Notes: a model not told the origin generated them from the letters alone. A stretch of 64,000 nt of DNA from Topomyia yanbarensis (GCF_030247195.1 NC_080672.1:374208166-374272165), one strand, 5' to 3'; numbered from the stretch's first letter, positions 23,116-34,690 are shown. Numbers and translations: made by a program.

Positions 23116-23935
23116 GCCGACTACATGAAAAATTTTCAATAAATACGGGATAAAACCGATGCCGAGCTTCTTCAGAGGGAACTGGACAGCTTTAGTACGT
23201 AGTGTGATCTAAACAGAATGGTTTTAAACCTGAGCAAATGCTCAATCGTTACGTTCACACGGAAACGCCAACCGACTCAGTTTAACTACCATTTCTTCGG
23301 CTCGAGCATTCCAAGACACTCTCACATCAAAGATCTCGGAGTCATCATGGATTCGGCATTAACATTCAAACCGTATATTGTCTTAAATCGCTTTACTGCG
23401 CGTTGGTCCGCTCAACGTTAGAATATTGTTCAGCTGTTTGGAATCCGTACTACCAGAACGGGATTGACAGAATCGAGGCTGTCCAACGCAGGTTCATACG
23501 CTTCGCCCTTCGTCATCTCCCATGGCGAAACAGATTTCAGCTGCCGAGCTATGAAAACCGTTGCCAGCTAATACACCTCGATACACTCAGCATTCGGAGG
23601 GACTGATCTCGAGCCCTGTTCGTCTCGGACTTACTCTCTGCCAGAGTGGATTGCCCTACAATCCTCGGACGTCTGGATCTTCAAGCCCGCGTTCGAGCTC
23701 TACGTAATAACTCCCTTCTGCGAGTTCCGTTCAGGAGAACCAACTATGGTTGCCAGAGCGCTGTTACCAGACTCCAACGAATTTTTAACAGTGTGGCGAC
23801 GGCCTTTGACTTCAACCGGACGCGGAATGCGATAAAAGCGAAAATGTTATCAATTTTAAAATGTAATTAGTTTAAGCAACCACCATTGGGGCCAAGGGGC
23901 CTGTTGGTGAAGGTAATAAACATAAACAAAAGGTG
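23116..23935 (+). pseudogene. 5'-truncated CR1-like LINE copy
   Basis: Matches the last ~870 bases of the full-length LINE at 47283-52095, beginning at the RT FADD block (GACTACATGAAAAATTTTC against GACGACATGAAAATTTTTC) and ending in the shared tail CCACCATTGGGGCCAAGGGG then AATAAACATAAACAAA. It has lost about 90 bases relative to 51455-51545 (after TTCAAACC) and has premature stops (for example TAG in AGTACGTAGTG and TGA in GGAGGGACTGATC). Dead copy. It begins directly after the repeat terminus GGCACAATTGCACCGCC. Confidence 0.9.
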
Positions 23936-23944
23936 AATTGAAAC

Positions 23945-24075
23945 TGGTCAAGTTGGGCACTTTTGAGGAAAAAAGTTATTTGAAAAAAACTTTTCCTTGT
24001 CTAAACTGAATTTTTTTCTTCCGTGTATTTTTTATCGAAAACTAAACCAATAAAAGTCATAATCATCTCATCCAA
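23945..24075 (-). pseudogene. LOA/I-like LINE scrap, copy B2
   Basis: CAAGTTGGGCACTTTTGAGG through AAACTAAACCAATAAAAGTC matches, on the minus strand, the junction between the LINE C-terminal coding part and its 3' UTR (compare 34560-34685). Both ends of the LINE are missing. Confidence 0.6.
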
Positions 24076-25016
24076 TAAAACTCAGTTTGTGAGAAGACAT
24101 TGTCTAATTTAGCAACTAAGCATATTTTCATGAAATTGATTTTTTTTGTTAATTTCTCTGAAAGTACAACTCCTTGCGAATGGTTTCCCAAATTTATATA
24201 AAGATCCAAGAAATAGATCGAAAGTTACAGCGCTTCCAAGCGCGCTTCGTCTACCAAGAGCAGTGGTAATTTGAAATTTTAAACTCGATTTTCTAGAAAT
24301 GTTTTACTAAAAATGGTTTTCCCGTGATCACGATTACCGAAAAACTACTCAATCAATTTTGTTAATTTTTTTCAATTGATCGTAATTAATTCCTTTTTTA
24401 TTCATAAATTTTTGTTTCATGGATAAGAATTTTTTATTACAATTTTTAGAGCTTAAAACAGCGTTTTTTTACTAAAAACATTCTCGAATGCAGGAAAAAA
24501 TATTAGTTATTCAACTAATCGTTAAGGTACGAGGAATACTCATATACTAATAAAAAGTTTTGAGTTTTGGGTTTTTAGATGATCTATTGGTCTCCAATCG
24601 TGATCACCGCAAACCTCTTAAATCAAAAAGGGTTTCGGGGAAAAAAGCCATAACTCCGCCAATTATCAATTTATTTTTATAAACTTATGCTTGTTTATTT
24701 TACTAAAAAATGTACTACCAAAATATTATAAGTTTGATGAAATGAAATCATTCTTTACTTTACATTTCTTTACTCAAATTCAAACTTTCTTGACATTTTT
24801 ATCACTAAAAGGTATGTAACCCCTTAATCAAGAATCCCATTTAAAAGAGTTTATGTTGTTAAACAAATATTCCATTATTACTTTTTTATTTTCTTGTTTA
24901 GTGCTGAGGAAGAATTAGAGAAAGAAATAACCACCACAACATTCTGTGTTGAATTTTACATAATTATTTATTTATTTTTATATTTTACATTTGTCTTAAA
25001 ACTATCTTCATGCATG
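24076..25016. other. unassigned AT-rich sequence
   Basis: No gene or clear repeat was recognised. Confidence 0.35.
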
Positions 25017-25763
25017 CTATTTTGTATCATTTCTATGCAAGGAAAATATTTTTGGTTCATCTTCTGAATTAGAATATCTTTTCGTCTCTACTTTGCCCCC
25101 AGAAATAGGCACAAAACTGTGGAATTTTTGAGTTCCAGGTATTGTTTTGGCGTTATTATACAGCTCTTAGAGTTCTGACATTTTGTTGTGCTGTTCAGTG
25201 AATATGTAGCAGAAAATTAATTTTGTGATATTTTTATCAGTTTGTTCAACTGTCCAGGTATATAACTCTTGGGGTATTGTTATATTTCCATAGTCGCGAG
25301 CAGGACTGGCTCTTTTTGCCATTCGCTTGAGAGTGCCAGCAATAGCATCATAGGGTCCTTTTTCAGGGGATGCTGTAACAAGCTGCCATTCTGCGCTTAA
25401 GGTTGGAGAGAGAATCGGCAAAAATCAAAAGCGAAAAAAGCAGTTTTTTCCACACCGAGTGTTAGATCTGCATAAAAATCAATCAGCAGTACTGTAACAA
25501 TATTTTACATAAGCTGATTGATTTTTATGAAGATTTAGCACTCGGTGTGGAAAAAAACTGCTTTTTTCGTTTTCGATTTTGGTCCATTCTCTCTCCAACC
25601 TTAACTCATGCTTTGACTGGAATCTACACAAGCTTGCAAAGTTTTTTTTATTTTTGTATTGTGCTGCTGCTCCATCAGACATAAAATAAATTTTAGAAAA
25701 GTTTGTCAATTGATTCATAAAATTTATCAGTTTTGAGAGGAATAAATGAAATGCAGTCTTCAA
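25017..25763 (-). pseudogene. pseudogene of the SDGAAAQYKNKKN arthropod family
   Basis: Read on the minus strand from 25763, the frame gives FHLFLSKLINFM, then SDGAAAQYKNKKNFASLC and QSKHEL. It is interrupted by the TTAA fold-back element (25397-25604) and resumes in the same frame with SAEWQL, EKGPYDAIAGTLKR and PQELYTW. An in-frame TAA at 25169-25167 follows, after which coding-like sequence continues (KTIPGTQKFHSFVP) to TAG at 25019-25017. Without the 204-base insertion about 181 codons remain. I recognise the block pattern (SDGAAAQYKNKKN ... EWHFFATSHGKGPCDG ... GTVKR) from a multicopy uncharacterised protein family in arthropods and cnidarians; its function is unknown. The N-terminus is missing where the CTTCCAGT minisatellite begins. 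Confidence 0.65.
25397..25604. mobile_element. TTAA-flanked fold-back MITE
   Basis: TTAA then GGTTGGAGAGAGAAT starts a ~90-base arm that is repeated inverted, ending ATTCTCTCTCCAACC then TTAA. The arms (25397-25487 and 25513-25604) pair almost end to end, with a 25-base loop. The TTAA at each side is the expected target duplication of piggyBac-type transposition. Collapsing one TTAA restores a continuous reading frame in the host pseudogene, which confirms the boundaries. No coding capacity. Confidence 0.85.
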
Positions 25764-25898
25764 GTCTTCCAGTCTTCTTGTCTTCCAATCTTCCAGTTTT
25801 CTTGTCTTCCAGTCTTACAGTCTTCCAGTCTTCCAGTCTTTTAGTCTTCCAATCTTCCAGTCTTACGATCTTCCAATCTTCCAGTCCTCCAGTCTTCA
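25752..25898 (+). repeat. CTTCCAGT minisatellite
   Basis: About 18 imperfect copies of an 8-base unit (CTTCCAGT with variants CTTCTTGT, CTTCCAAT, CTTACAGT). It sits exactly between the truncated pseudogene and the 5' end of the LINE fragment at 25905. Low-complexity frames through it are artefacts. Confidence 0.9.
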
Positions 25899-25904
25899 TT
25901 CAAG

Positions 25905-26383
25905 TTTGTTATGAATATATACCAAATTCGTTACTCATACTTTTTGCATGTATTAGGCGACTAGCAGCTGGGAAAATGGATTCTGAGATGATCATGACTT
26001 TCATAATTATCTATCTTGGAACAAAATTTCATCCAAATCAAAAATGGGTTTTTTTATAAATCGACTTTAAATTTTCAAAATCGATTTTATTCAGTGTAGG
26101 AGTCGATGAAGAATTTTTTCAATATTTTTATTCGAAAATTTGACAATTTTGTGAAAACCACTCCTACAACATTTTTTGTAGGATTTGTCATTTTTAGACT
26201 ATAGCCATTTGAAAAAAATTGGTAAAAAAAGTTTGGCCCTTTTCAAAAGACAGTCTAGATCATTTTTGGAAAAACAAAATATGAAAAGTGGCTTATTGTG
26301 ACAAAGTCTTCATGTACAGAAAGTTTCATTAACATCTGAGAGGGTGCTGCCAACATTTGTTCTAAATGGCGTGAAATTCGTCA
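25905..26383 (+). pseudogene. LOA/I-like LINE 3' fragment, copy B3
   Basis: Begins in the LINE C-terminal coding part (IPNSLLILFACIRRLAAGK), has an internal deletion (AGTTTTCGATAAAA to the GTAGGG block is missing), then follows the shared 3' UTR to GCGTGAAATTCGTCAA. It is 5'-truncated and non-coding for any enzyme. Confidence 0.65.
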
Positions 26384-27951
26384 ATTTGCTAAAATATGGA
26401 GTCATTTCGAGAGTCAAGCAGCGCACCATACATCGAAACGCACAGTACGCGACGAGTCGGAAAGAGATGTAATGCGCTGTGTCAACTAGCATGCTGCAGA
26501 GTGAGTCGTTATTACGTAATTAACAATCGTAGCACCCGAATATCATTCTGTGATTCATTTAAACTTGAATCCATTAAATCAATTATTCATTTATTTTCAC
26601 ATCTGTCCAGGTTACTAAAATATGGTATGATAGATTCGAAAATAATAAATATTTCATTTATTTTTATGCGCGGAAAAGTTAAATCAGTTAAGGGGGTTTT
26701 AGCGTGAAACAAAAACACTTTTTTTGCGATTTTTTTAGAACTTTGCGGGAAGCGACTTAATCAAAACTTTTGTACATTATAGTATAGCATTTCAATAATA
26801 TGCTGTAATTTTTCTATGCAAAAATATCGACAAACGACTCGGTGACGAATTTTTTTGTCGAACGTCTCTGGAAAAAACATGATTTGCGGTGTTACCTGCC
26901 ATTCCAAAACTACTGAATCGATTTTTTTCAAACTTTGCATACAAATTCTAACACACATTGGGTAATCATAGTGCTGGCCCCACTGATCGATTATTCATTT
27001 CGGTCGGAAAACAAGAAAACGGACCATAATTCTTCTAAGATCAAAAAACTCAATGCCCATCGCGTCATATATATATATGTTATAAAAACTGATTTGCATA
27101 TATGTTCCTATTATACACCGTTGGTTGCATCTCCATCACACAAAACGCACTCTATACGGTGCACTATATCGAATCGATGACGCAGATCCGAATACTCCAA
27201 AATGGAGCATTTACCGGAAGGCACATTATTTACTCTTAAAAGTGCAATGACCGGTCTTTTGCCATAGTTGCAACGGCTTGTCGGGATGCAGCTTTCGGCT
27301 TTACTCCTCTCATAAGATGTGAGTTGAGATTTTCTCGTTGAAAACGTGAACTTTTATGCGCATGTCTCCGAATAAATGCCATATCTATATCTCCAGCTTC
27401 CCTTGAAATACATACTAATATTATGGAAAATGCAGTAAAATGAAAAGGGCAGATTTCCCCAATTTAGTATGTTAGTCCAAACATGTCGAACTCTCGGTGG
27501 GATGAACAAAATGAACTCTTCCAACGATGCGCGGGAAAGCATAGAAATGTTTAGCCTCGCCACGTGTTCAAAGGTATTCCATAGGGAAAACACGTGCACA
27601 TGGAATTAAATTTCCACGAATGTTGGACTTTGGGCTCTGATCTATGATTCTAGTTAGCGGATGAGGGCTCGTGGCTGTTGAAAACATAATCCCACCATGA
27701 AAGGTGTGTTTTCTTTTGTTTTCTCTCTACACGTGCTGTTGAGAATTTGTTAGAAAGTGGCGTTTACTAAGAAAAAATTAACGTAGTAAATAGTAGATTA
27801 TTTCTTTTTCCAATCGCGGGTACTTACCCAATATAAGAAACAATCACAATATCCACGAAAACATCGATACTTAGAATTCAATATACATCAACATTGTTTA
27901 GCACTCGCACGACACTAACGGTCAGAGCTCAATACCCTAGTTATACAAGTG
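26384..27951. other. unassigned
   Basis: No gene was recognised. Open frames of 60-103 codons occur on both strands without motifs or splice support. Confidence 0.3.
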
Positions 27952-28390
27952 TACAGTGAAAACCAGTTTTTATCAGCCCTTTGGTGAATTTTAGGCTGAT
28001 AAAACAGGGACCTTGATAAAATCGGGACATATATTTTTCTTTTTTTTAAGAAACCGAAGCTTTTAAAGTATTATTATTTAATTCCTAGATATAGCCTCAT
28101 AACCCTTTCTGATTATTTTGTTTAAATTTCTCTTAAGGGGGTCCAACAGTGCAAAATTCATAAAAAAATTAAATTTTTATTTTTGCATATTTCGGATCTC
28201 CAATATAAGAAAAGTATGCTCAAGAAAGGATTTACTCGAATTCAAGTTGGTTCGTCTGCTAGAGCCCATCGAACTACGAACTATCATTTTTCATACGAAG
28301 TTAGTCGGGTCGAAAAGGTGATATAATTAGGGGTATATAAAATCAGGGGCTGATAAAATCGGACGCTGATAAAATCGGGCCTTGACTGTA
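27952..28390. mobile_element. ~440-bp TA-flanked MITE
   Basis: The left end TACAGTGAAAACCAGTTTTT and ATCAGCC are inverted at the right end (GCTGATAAAATCGGGCCTTG then ACTGTA). Internal words CTGATAAAATCGG recur near both ends. The element starts and ends in TA. No transposase; mobilisation by a Tc1/mariner-type enzyme is inferred from the TA flanks. Confidence 0.7.
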
Positions 28391-28483
28391 TGTATGTTAT
28401 CTTTAGCGTGTGACGTTGGTCTCGTAAGCCAGTCGTCATATTTTCGACCAGGTTTTTTTTAAACAGCAACTCGCTGCCAACTA

Positions 28484-29770
28484 AAGAGCGAACACGAAAT
28501 TATAGCGACACCGAAAATGTCATGCCAATTCTTATAATGTTTAAAATCAAACCAAAATTTTAGGGTAGTTTTATACAAATATTTACTTCAAAAATCAAAA
28601 GAAAAGTTAATCGATGGAGCCTTGAGTGTAAAATTGAACGTATTTTCGCTTGATGCCCTCCATCAAAGTCTTTACAGTGTCATCCGGTACCAGTTTCTCA
28701 GTTTTTTTTTTTTCATTTTCTTAACATGTCCTTCTCGTCTTTGACTGTCTTCTTGCTCTTCCGAAGTTCCCGCTTCATCATTGCCCAGTACTGCTCCACC
28801 GGGCCCAGCTCCGGACAGTTTGGCGGATTCATGTCCTTTGGAACAAAATGGACAGAATTGGCCTCATACCACTCCACGACACTTTTAGAATAGTGTCATG
28901 ATGCCAAATCTGGCCAAAATAGCGGAGCTTCGTCGTGCTGCAGCAAGAACGGCAAAAGGCGCTTCTCGAGGCACTCAGATTTGTAGATCTCGCCATTTAC
29001 TGTGCCCTTTGTCACGAAAGGCTCACTCCTCAGTCCGCAAGAGCAGATGGCCTGCCAAATGAGATATTTGGAGGCGTTTTCTTCTTCTTAAATTTGTCGT
29101 CCACATTGAACTTGCTCTTGCCGGTGAAAAACTCCAACCCCGGAATTTGCTTAAAATCGGCTTTTATATACGTTTCGTCGACCATCACACAGCAGCCATA
29201 TTTTGTCAGCATCTTCTCGAAGAGCTTCCGCGCCCGAGTTTTAGCCGTCGATAGTTGCCGCTCATCGCGATTTGGGAAGTTCTGTACCTTGTATGTATGT
29301 AGTCCAGCTCTCTTCTTTTCATTCTGGACGTAGCTCTGCGACATGCCGATCTTTTTAGCCAAATCACGGCTTGAGACGTTGGGATTTGCTTTAATCATCC
29401 GCTTCACCTTTTCCTCCAATTTTTGTTCTCCGGTCCCGGTTTTCTTCCAGCTCCTTTGCCGTGGTTCAACGTCAACCGCTCCTGGAACCGCTTAAACACT
29501 CTGGAGACGGTTGAATGGTGAATGTTCAACATTTTTCCCAACTGCCAGTGCGACAGGTCAGGAACTTCCAGGTGTTTGGAAAGAATTTGTTCTCTCGACT
29601 CGCGTTGGTTCACCTCCATTTTCGTTGAATCGAAAAACACGACTTCGAGTTTGACAGCATGTAAACAATACACATCAATGAGAAAGTGTGCAAAATTTGG
29701 TTGATTTTTACCCAATGGTAAAAAAGTTATGCCCTGTTGAATGTGTCGCAATAATTTCGTGTTCGCCCTT
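28484..29770 (-). mobile_element. ITmD37E-type mariner element, defective
   Basis: A 1.29-kb element between TA dinucleotides (28482-28483 and 29771-29772). The TIRs are nearly identical: left AAGAGCGAACACGAAATTAT, and the right end read inverted AAGGGCGAACACGAAATTAT. It carries one transposase pseudogene on the minus strand. Size, TA target and D37E spacing all fit the ITmD37E family of the IS630/Tc1/mariner superfamily. Confidence 0.9.
28607..29619 (-). pseudogene. mariner (DD37E) transposase pseudogene
   Basis: It would have cut and pasted its element at TA sites. From ATG at 29619 the N-terminus shows two helix-turn-helix-like segments (LSHWQLGKMLNIHHSTVSRVF, then SSRDLAKKIGMSQSYVQNE). 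The catalytic triad is visible as VDETYI (first D), WPDLAS (second D) and PVEQYW (E), with 37 residues between the second D and E. The C-terminus reads KRKYVQFYTQGSID and stops at 28607. It is broken by a frameshift near 29410, another near 29070, an in-frame TGA at 28898-28896 directly after WPDLAS (where Cys is usual), and a frameshift in an A-run near 28710. About 337 codons long overall, as expected for the family. Confidence 0.9.
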
Positions 29771-30204
29771 TAAAATGGATTCGGGCAATTTGTGACATGT
29801 AAAACAAACAGGGTCAGCCACAAAAGATAACCTTAATAGTGGATACAGTGGCAAAGTTTCCCCTAACAGAAAGAAAGGAAGTATTTTCAGTATCAGTAGG
29901 ATCGCAGCACTAGCCACGCAATATCTCGTATAATAAGAATCAGCTCCAAAGTTAAGGTTCTAAGGTAAAATTTCCGCAAAGTGATTGTAGTTCCAAGGCT
30001 TTGCTTTGTGCAATGGGTTGAAATTCAAATTTGAATAAAATGGTACTGTATGAAGACTATTAAATGAAATCCTTGAGTTAGCTTCAACAAAAAATGGCAA
30101 ATTGAAACAAATGCTTCAAACGAAAATAAACTAATAGTTTCATGTTCATTTTGACGAAATCCTTAATGGGAAATCACAAGTCGGACTTGTGGCGGAAATG
30201 ATTT
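29771..30204. other. unassigned
   Basis: No gene or repeat was recognised. Confidence 0.35.
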
Positions 30205-30480
30205 GCGTTTTGCCTTTCTCTTATAAAGAAAACCTACGTAATCACTCCAGAAATCAACTTTTCAACCGAGGCCAGGAAGACCGGGCGTCATATACCATTC
30301 GATTCAGTTCGTAGAGATAGCAAAATATCTGTGTGTATGTATGTGTGCGTGAAAAAATGTCACTCAATTTTCACAAAGATGACTAAACCGATTTGCACAA
30401 AATTAGTTTCAAATGAACGATTTGACACTCTCACAAACTGGTATTGAGTTTTTAGTTGATCCGAGTTTATTACATGTTTC
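30205..30480 (+). repeat. truncated copy of the AGAGTGATTGCAT repeat
   Basis: GCCTTTCTCTTATAAAGAAAAC, CAACCGAGGCCAGGAAGACCG, TATACCATTCGATTCAGTTC, a short TGTGTATG run and AATGTCACTCAATTTTCACA follow the same order as 20425-20700. The second half of the element is missing. Confidence 0.65.
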
Positions 30481-31206
30481 CACTCAGTGCTAAATCGTTA
30501 CTCTGACGGGTTACATATTAAGTTTGTTTGCGCTAGGGGTTCTGCTCAACACTATAATAGTGTTTATAGGGAAACAGCTGGCAAAAATAGTTTTGTCTTC
30601 CCAAACCTACACAATTACATCACAACCATCGAATTAGCTTGGGGATTACCCGAGGGATTACCCTTCCTATGATCATTCTCAGGGATAGACCGTTCCAACA
30701 TCAAATTATGGTCTTGTCAAATTTTGGTCTTGTCACACTGCAAATGACGTGAAAACCCAAGATGGTACCAGATAAGGTATAGGCATACGTAAAGCGAGAG
30801 TTTTGGTTTTACGATTGGCAAGATCGACATTGCGTAAATACTGATTCACTTCCCAAAAAAGAGGGTAATAAAAACGAAATTAATTAAAACATTGTTTTGA
30901 ATATAGAAACTAGTGCTTTCAGCCTCTCAAAGCGTTTGCCACCAAAAATATTATTGTACACACATGCATACACCTTATGCAGATTATGTTTTGCGTTTGT
31001 CTAATCTGCCACTCTTCTTATTCTTATCCGGACACGCTCTTTTTCCCTTTGGGGCAGACCCTCGGGATTACCAAATATTTCAGATTAATCTTATGACACA
31101 ACTTGGAAATGGAAAGAGAAACAGCAGAATAGATGTAAGACGTGACAGTTGCCACCAACACGGAGGAAGAGAGGAGGTGGACGTTTGAGAAATGGTAAAT
31201 AATGGC
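30481..31206. other. unassigned
   Basis: No gene or repeat was recognised. Confidence 0.3.
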
Positions 31207-32834
31207 TACACACAAAATAATATCCTTGTAAATATCACAATAAATATCTGTTCAAAATTACTATAGTTCAAAATGTTCACAATAACAAAAATTAAAGTCA
31301 TTTTAATAGCATTATAGTAAAAAAATACTATAATCCCATTAAAAATCTAATGGTAACGCTAACAGTTTTATCCAGTTAAACCAACTATTTCTTTGGGTTA
31401 AAATTAATATATTGGCTGTTGAGTTTACTACGCGTTTTTCTGAAACCATGTACATTTTTCTCTTACATTTTAAAATTTACTATGTCTATGGTTAACACAA
31501 ATGTGGTGTACCGATAAATTTCAACTGACTACATTTTCCTTTAAAATATACTACAAAGGTGGTAATTTTCGGTAGTATGGGACGCCGAGTTTGCGCCGTT
31601 TTGATAATATCACATTATTTTCGTTCTGCGTCTCGCGGGGTTCTTTTCGAAGTTCATTTAATTAAAAAAAAGGTTTCCCGCAAAAGTATCGAACAATATT
31701 AGAGACGACACCCTTACCTTTTCGTGGATAATATTGAAGGTACTTGAATGATTTTAATAATGGTTTTAAGAGGAATTATTTTGGTCCATTTATTTCCTTT
31801 ATTGCAGAACAGGTCCATGATCCGCAATTGCAGTATCTGATTTCCAGATGGATTCTGTCATTATTATCCTACAATATAGTACATAATCTGTACTACAGAG
31901 AACGGTTTCCAAGTCTAGTATTGGACGATGTTTTTTCGGTGGTGAAATGGATCGGTCACAAATTTGCACTGCAGTAGAAGTCTGTCTTGCAGTCTCAAAG
32001 CGTTTAGGTCGACAAGTGCTTCGAACACATGTCAGTATGATCCGCCGACGTTTTTAATTAAAGTCCCAATAACATTGGAGTCTTGAAACATAACCCTCTG
32101 CCAACTTCCTGCACAATTAATATACGAACTTATTCGTCGGACTGACGAAAGAAAATTGTTTTTCAACATTTGTAAAATACCAGAGTCCCGATGTTTCGCA
32201 CAGGAAACAGCTCAGATGATTGTCGGTTATATGTACACAATATAAATACAAGCAAGTTTATTAAAATTGAAAAGCATAAGAGGTATAAATTTGAAATCAT
32301 TGAGCACAAATCAGTGTTTTTATCATGTAGAATAGATACTCTAGTTGTTAAAATTAGGATCTAGTGTTCTAGTGTTCTAAGCTAATTTCTAAACGAAAAA
32401 TGTAGAAATTTATCATTTAACACTTGGTTGCTATTCTGACAATAATAGTACAGCCAGAATAGGAACCAAGTGTTCAAATGACGAATTACTACATTTTTCG
32501 TTTAGGAATTTTGAGCTTAGAACATTAGATCCACAAACTTTTAGTAAATATCATAGCAAGCGGGGTCAAATTTACTATGAATGGACGTTGTGACGGGAAT
32601 ACTGCAGCTATCAATTTAACTACTTTTATACTAAAAAGGAATACCATACAGGAAAAAAAAGTATTACACACATGGTAAAAAATTCAGAACACGCATATAT
32701 TTTGATATGGTAAAAATGGCTATTTACATCGTTGCAGTAAAAGCATAATATTATCAGCTGAAAATTGTGGGCACATTGTAATTAATTTAACCCTCTCAAA
32801 TAGTAATTTGAACCGCAACATTATTTTGTGTGTA
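31207..32834. mobile_element. 1.6-kb TIR element (TACACACAAAATAAT)
   Basis: The left end TACACACAAAATAAT is inverted at the right end as ATTATTTTGTGTGTA. The word TTCAAATTACTA/TTCAAAATTACTAT recurs inverted just inside both ends. The interior is AT-rich with no transposase. A frame at 31744-31977 is open for 77 codons but unrecognised. TA at both edges may be the target duplication. A hairpin element lies inside. Confidence 0.6.
32357..32532. repeat. fold-back hairpin (arms about 75 bp)
   Basis: GGATCTAGTG...GTTCTAAGC, AAACGAAAAATGTAG and AACACTTGGTTGCTATTCTG are repeated inverted as CAGAATAGGAACCAAGTGTT, CTACATTTTTCGTTTAGG and GCTTAGAACATTAGATCC. The loop is short (about 15 bases). Likely a small fold-back MITE nested in the larger TIR element. 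Confidence 0.75.
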
Positions 32835-34153
32835 GTGATGTGATATTATTTTGGGTGATATTTTTTATTCCTTACATCCTCATTGTAAATAATTCAACTT
32901 GAAGTTTTTACGCAATAATCAGTACAACATAAATCTTGCAAAAGAAGTCAAATTTTCAGTAGAATTTTGGGATACATAAATACAGATGCTCTCGCTAATG
33001 CTACGAGTTATGAATTATATCAGACATCTATTTTATTACTACTAGGTGGATCACTTGATGATCTGTATATTCATATACCTCACGACTGAACGCAATGCTT
33101 AATCCAACGGGTAAATACATCAAATCAGCACAAATTTTCACTTTGAAGTGAGCTTACACATTGTTTTGTCTTTAAAGTGAACTTACATATTAATTTTTGA
33201 AAAATGGTTCATTTGTTACACAGTTTTCCGCTTAAACATATGGTTTTTATCCCTATTCTGAAGGCGCCAACGGAAAGCTGAGATTTCACTTGCAGTGTAG
33301 TTCAAAATTAGTGCAATTTTTCTAATTATTTTTCTCTGACACTTTATGCCTATCTTTTTCATTCGCTGCAATTTAATAGTAAACACAACAAGGCACAAAC
33401 GCAGTGGGTTCAAAATCTCCGTTTTTGCAAATTTGTTGGCTATTTTCGGCAAATTTGAGACTAAAAGAAACGAAAGCAATGAAATTGAAAGACGGATAGG
33501 TATTCTAGAGCGAATCAGTTATAAACTTAGAGCGGAAAACTTGGACTAGGCAGGCTCATATGGACATGATCGAAAGGAAATGTGAAGAGACTTTTGCTTT
33601 CTGCTAAGTAGGAGTTGGGCGTTGCACCCAAGTCTACCGCATGGTCATTGATAGAACATAACTCATCATCATGTTTTACCGCCGACGCCGACATTCTCTT
33701 CATTCTATGAATATTTCTCTACTCATTTCGATTTAGGGTCTTCTACACCTTGTAAACGTGAAACAAAGTCCTGGCTACGGGTCTGCATACGCATGGATTT
33801 AGCTCATAAACAAGAGAGGCACTTATATCTTACTATTCGTGTTTTAAAAAACGATGTATATTAATTATATTTCAATGATGGACACTATGATCTCCGCATC
33901 AACTACTCTAAATTTTTGCTACATTAGTAAGAAATTAGTTCCTGTTCCTGCTTTATTTTCTATTAAGAATATCCTAATACAAGTACTATTACACAATTTT
34001 CAAGAATGCTCAAATTCTGGTTTCTTCTTTCACCCAGAGCAAAATGCTCCTGTTTACAGTGTAATATGCCCTACAACAAAAGTATATAATGCCCAACAGC
34101 AATCGATGAGAATGCCCCACAACAATGTGGTTATATGGCCCGAACGAATTAGA
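32835..34153. other. unassigned
   Basis: No gene or clear repeat was recognised. Confidence 0.3.
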
Positions 34154-34690
34154 CGAATCTCGCGCTAAATCGTATTCAGAGTTGGCAGCATCCTCTCAGA
34201 TTTTAATAAAACTTTCTGTACGTGCGAACTTTATCACAAAAAGCCACTTTGCATACTTTGTTTTTTTTTCAAGAATGATCTAGACTGTCTTTTGAAAGGG
34301 TCAAACTTTTTTAACCAATTTTTTTCAAATGGCTATAGTCCGAAAATGACAAATCCTACAAAAAAATGTTGTAGGAGTGATTCTTACAAAATTTGATACA
34401 TTTTTGAAAAAAAAATATTCGAAAAATTCTTTATCGACTCCTACACTGGAAAAAATCGATTTTAAACATTTAAAGTCACTTTACAAAAAAACCCATCTTT
34501 GATTTTGATGAAATTTTGTTCCAAGATAGGTAATTATGTTCCCTACCTACCGTCAAAAATTCAAGTTGGGAACTTTTAAGGAAAAAAAATTATTTGAAAA
34601 AAAACTTATCTTTGCCCAAACTGAATTTATTTTTTTAGTTTATTTTTATCGAAAACTAAACCAATGAAAGTCATAATCATTCCAGAAAAT
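34154..34690 (-). pseudogene. LOA/I-like LINE 3' fragment, copy B4
   Basis: The most complete 3' UTR copy, on the minus strand. It runs from the 3' end (complement of CGAATCTCGCGC near 34154) through GTTGGCAGCATCCTCTCAGA, AGACTGTCTTTTGAAAGGG and CCGTCAAAAATTCAAGTTGG to AAACTAAACCAATGAAAGTC. 5'-truncated; no enzyme domain. Confidence 0.65.

Noticed and set aside
25693..25899. Frame reading LEDWKTxRLEDWK repeats
   Set aside because: Product of the CTTCCAGT minisatellite, not a gene.
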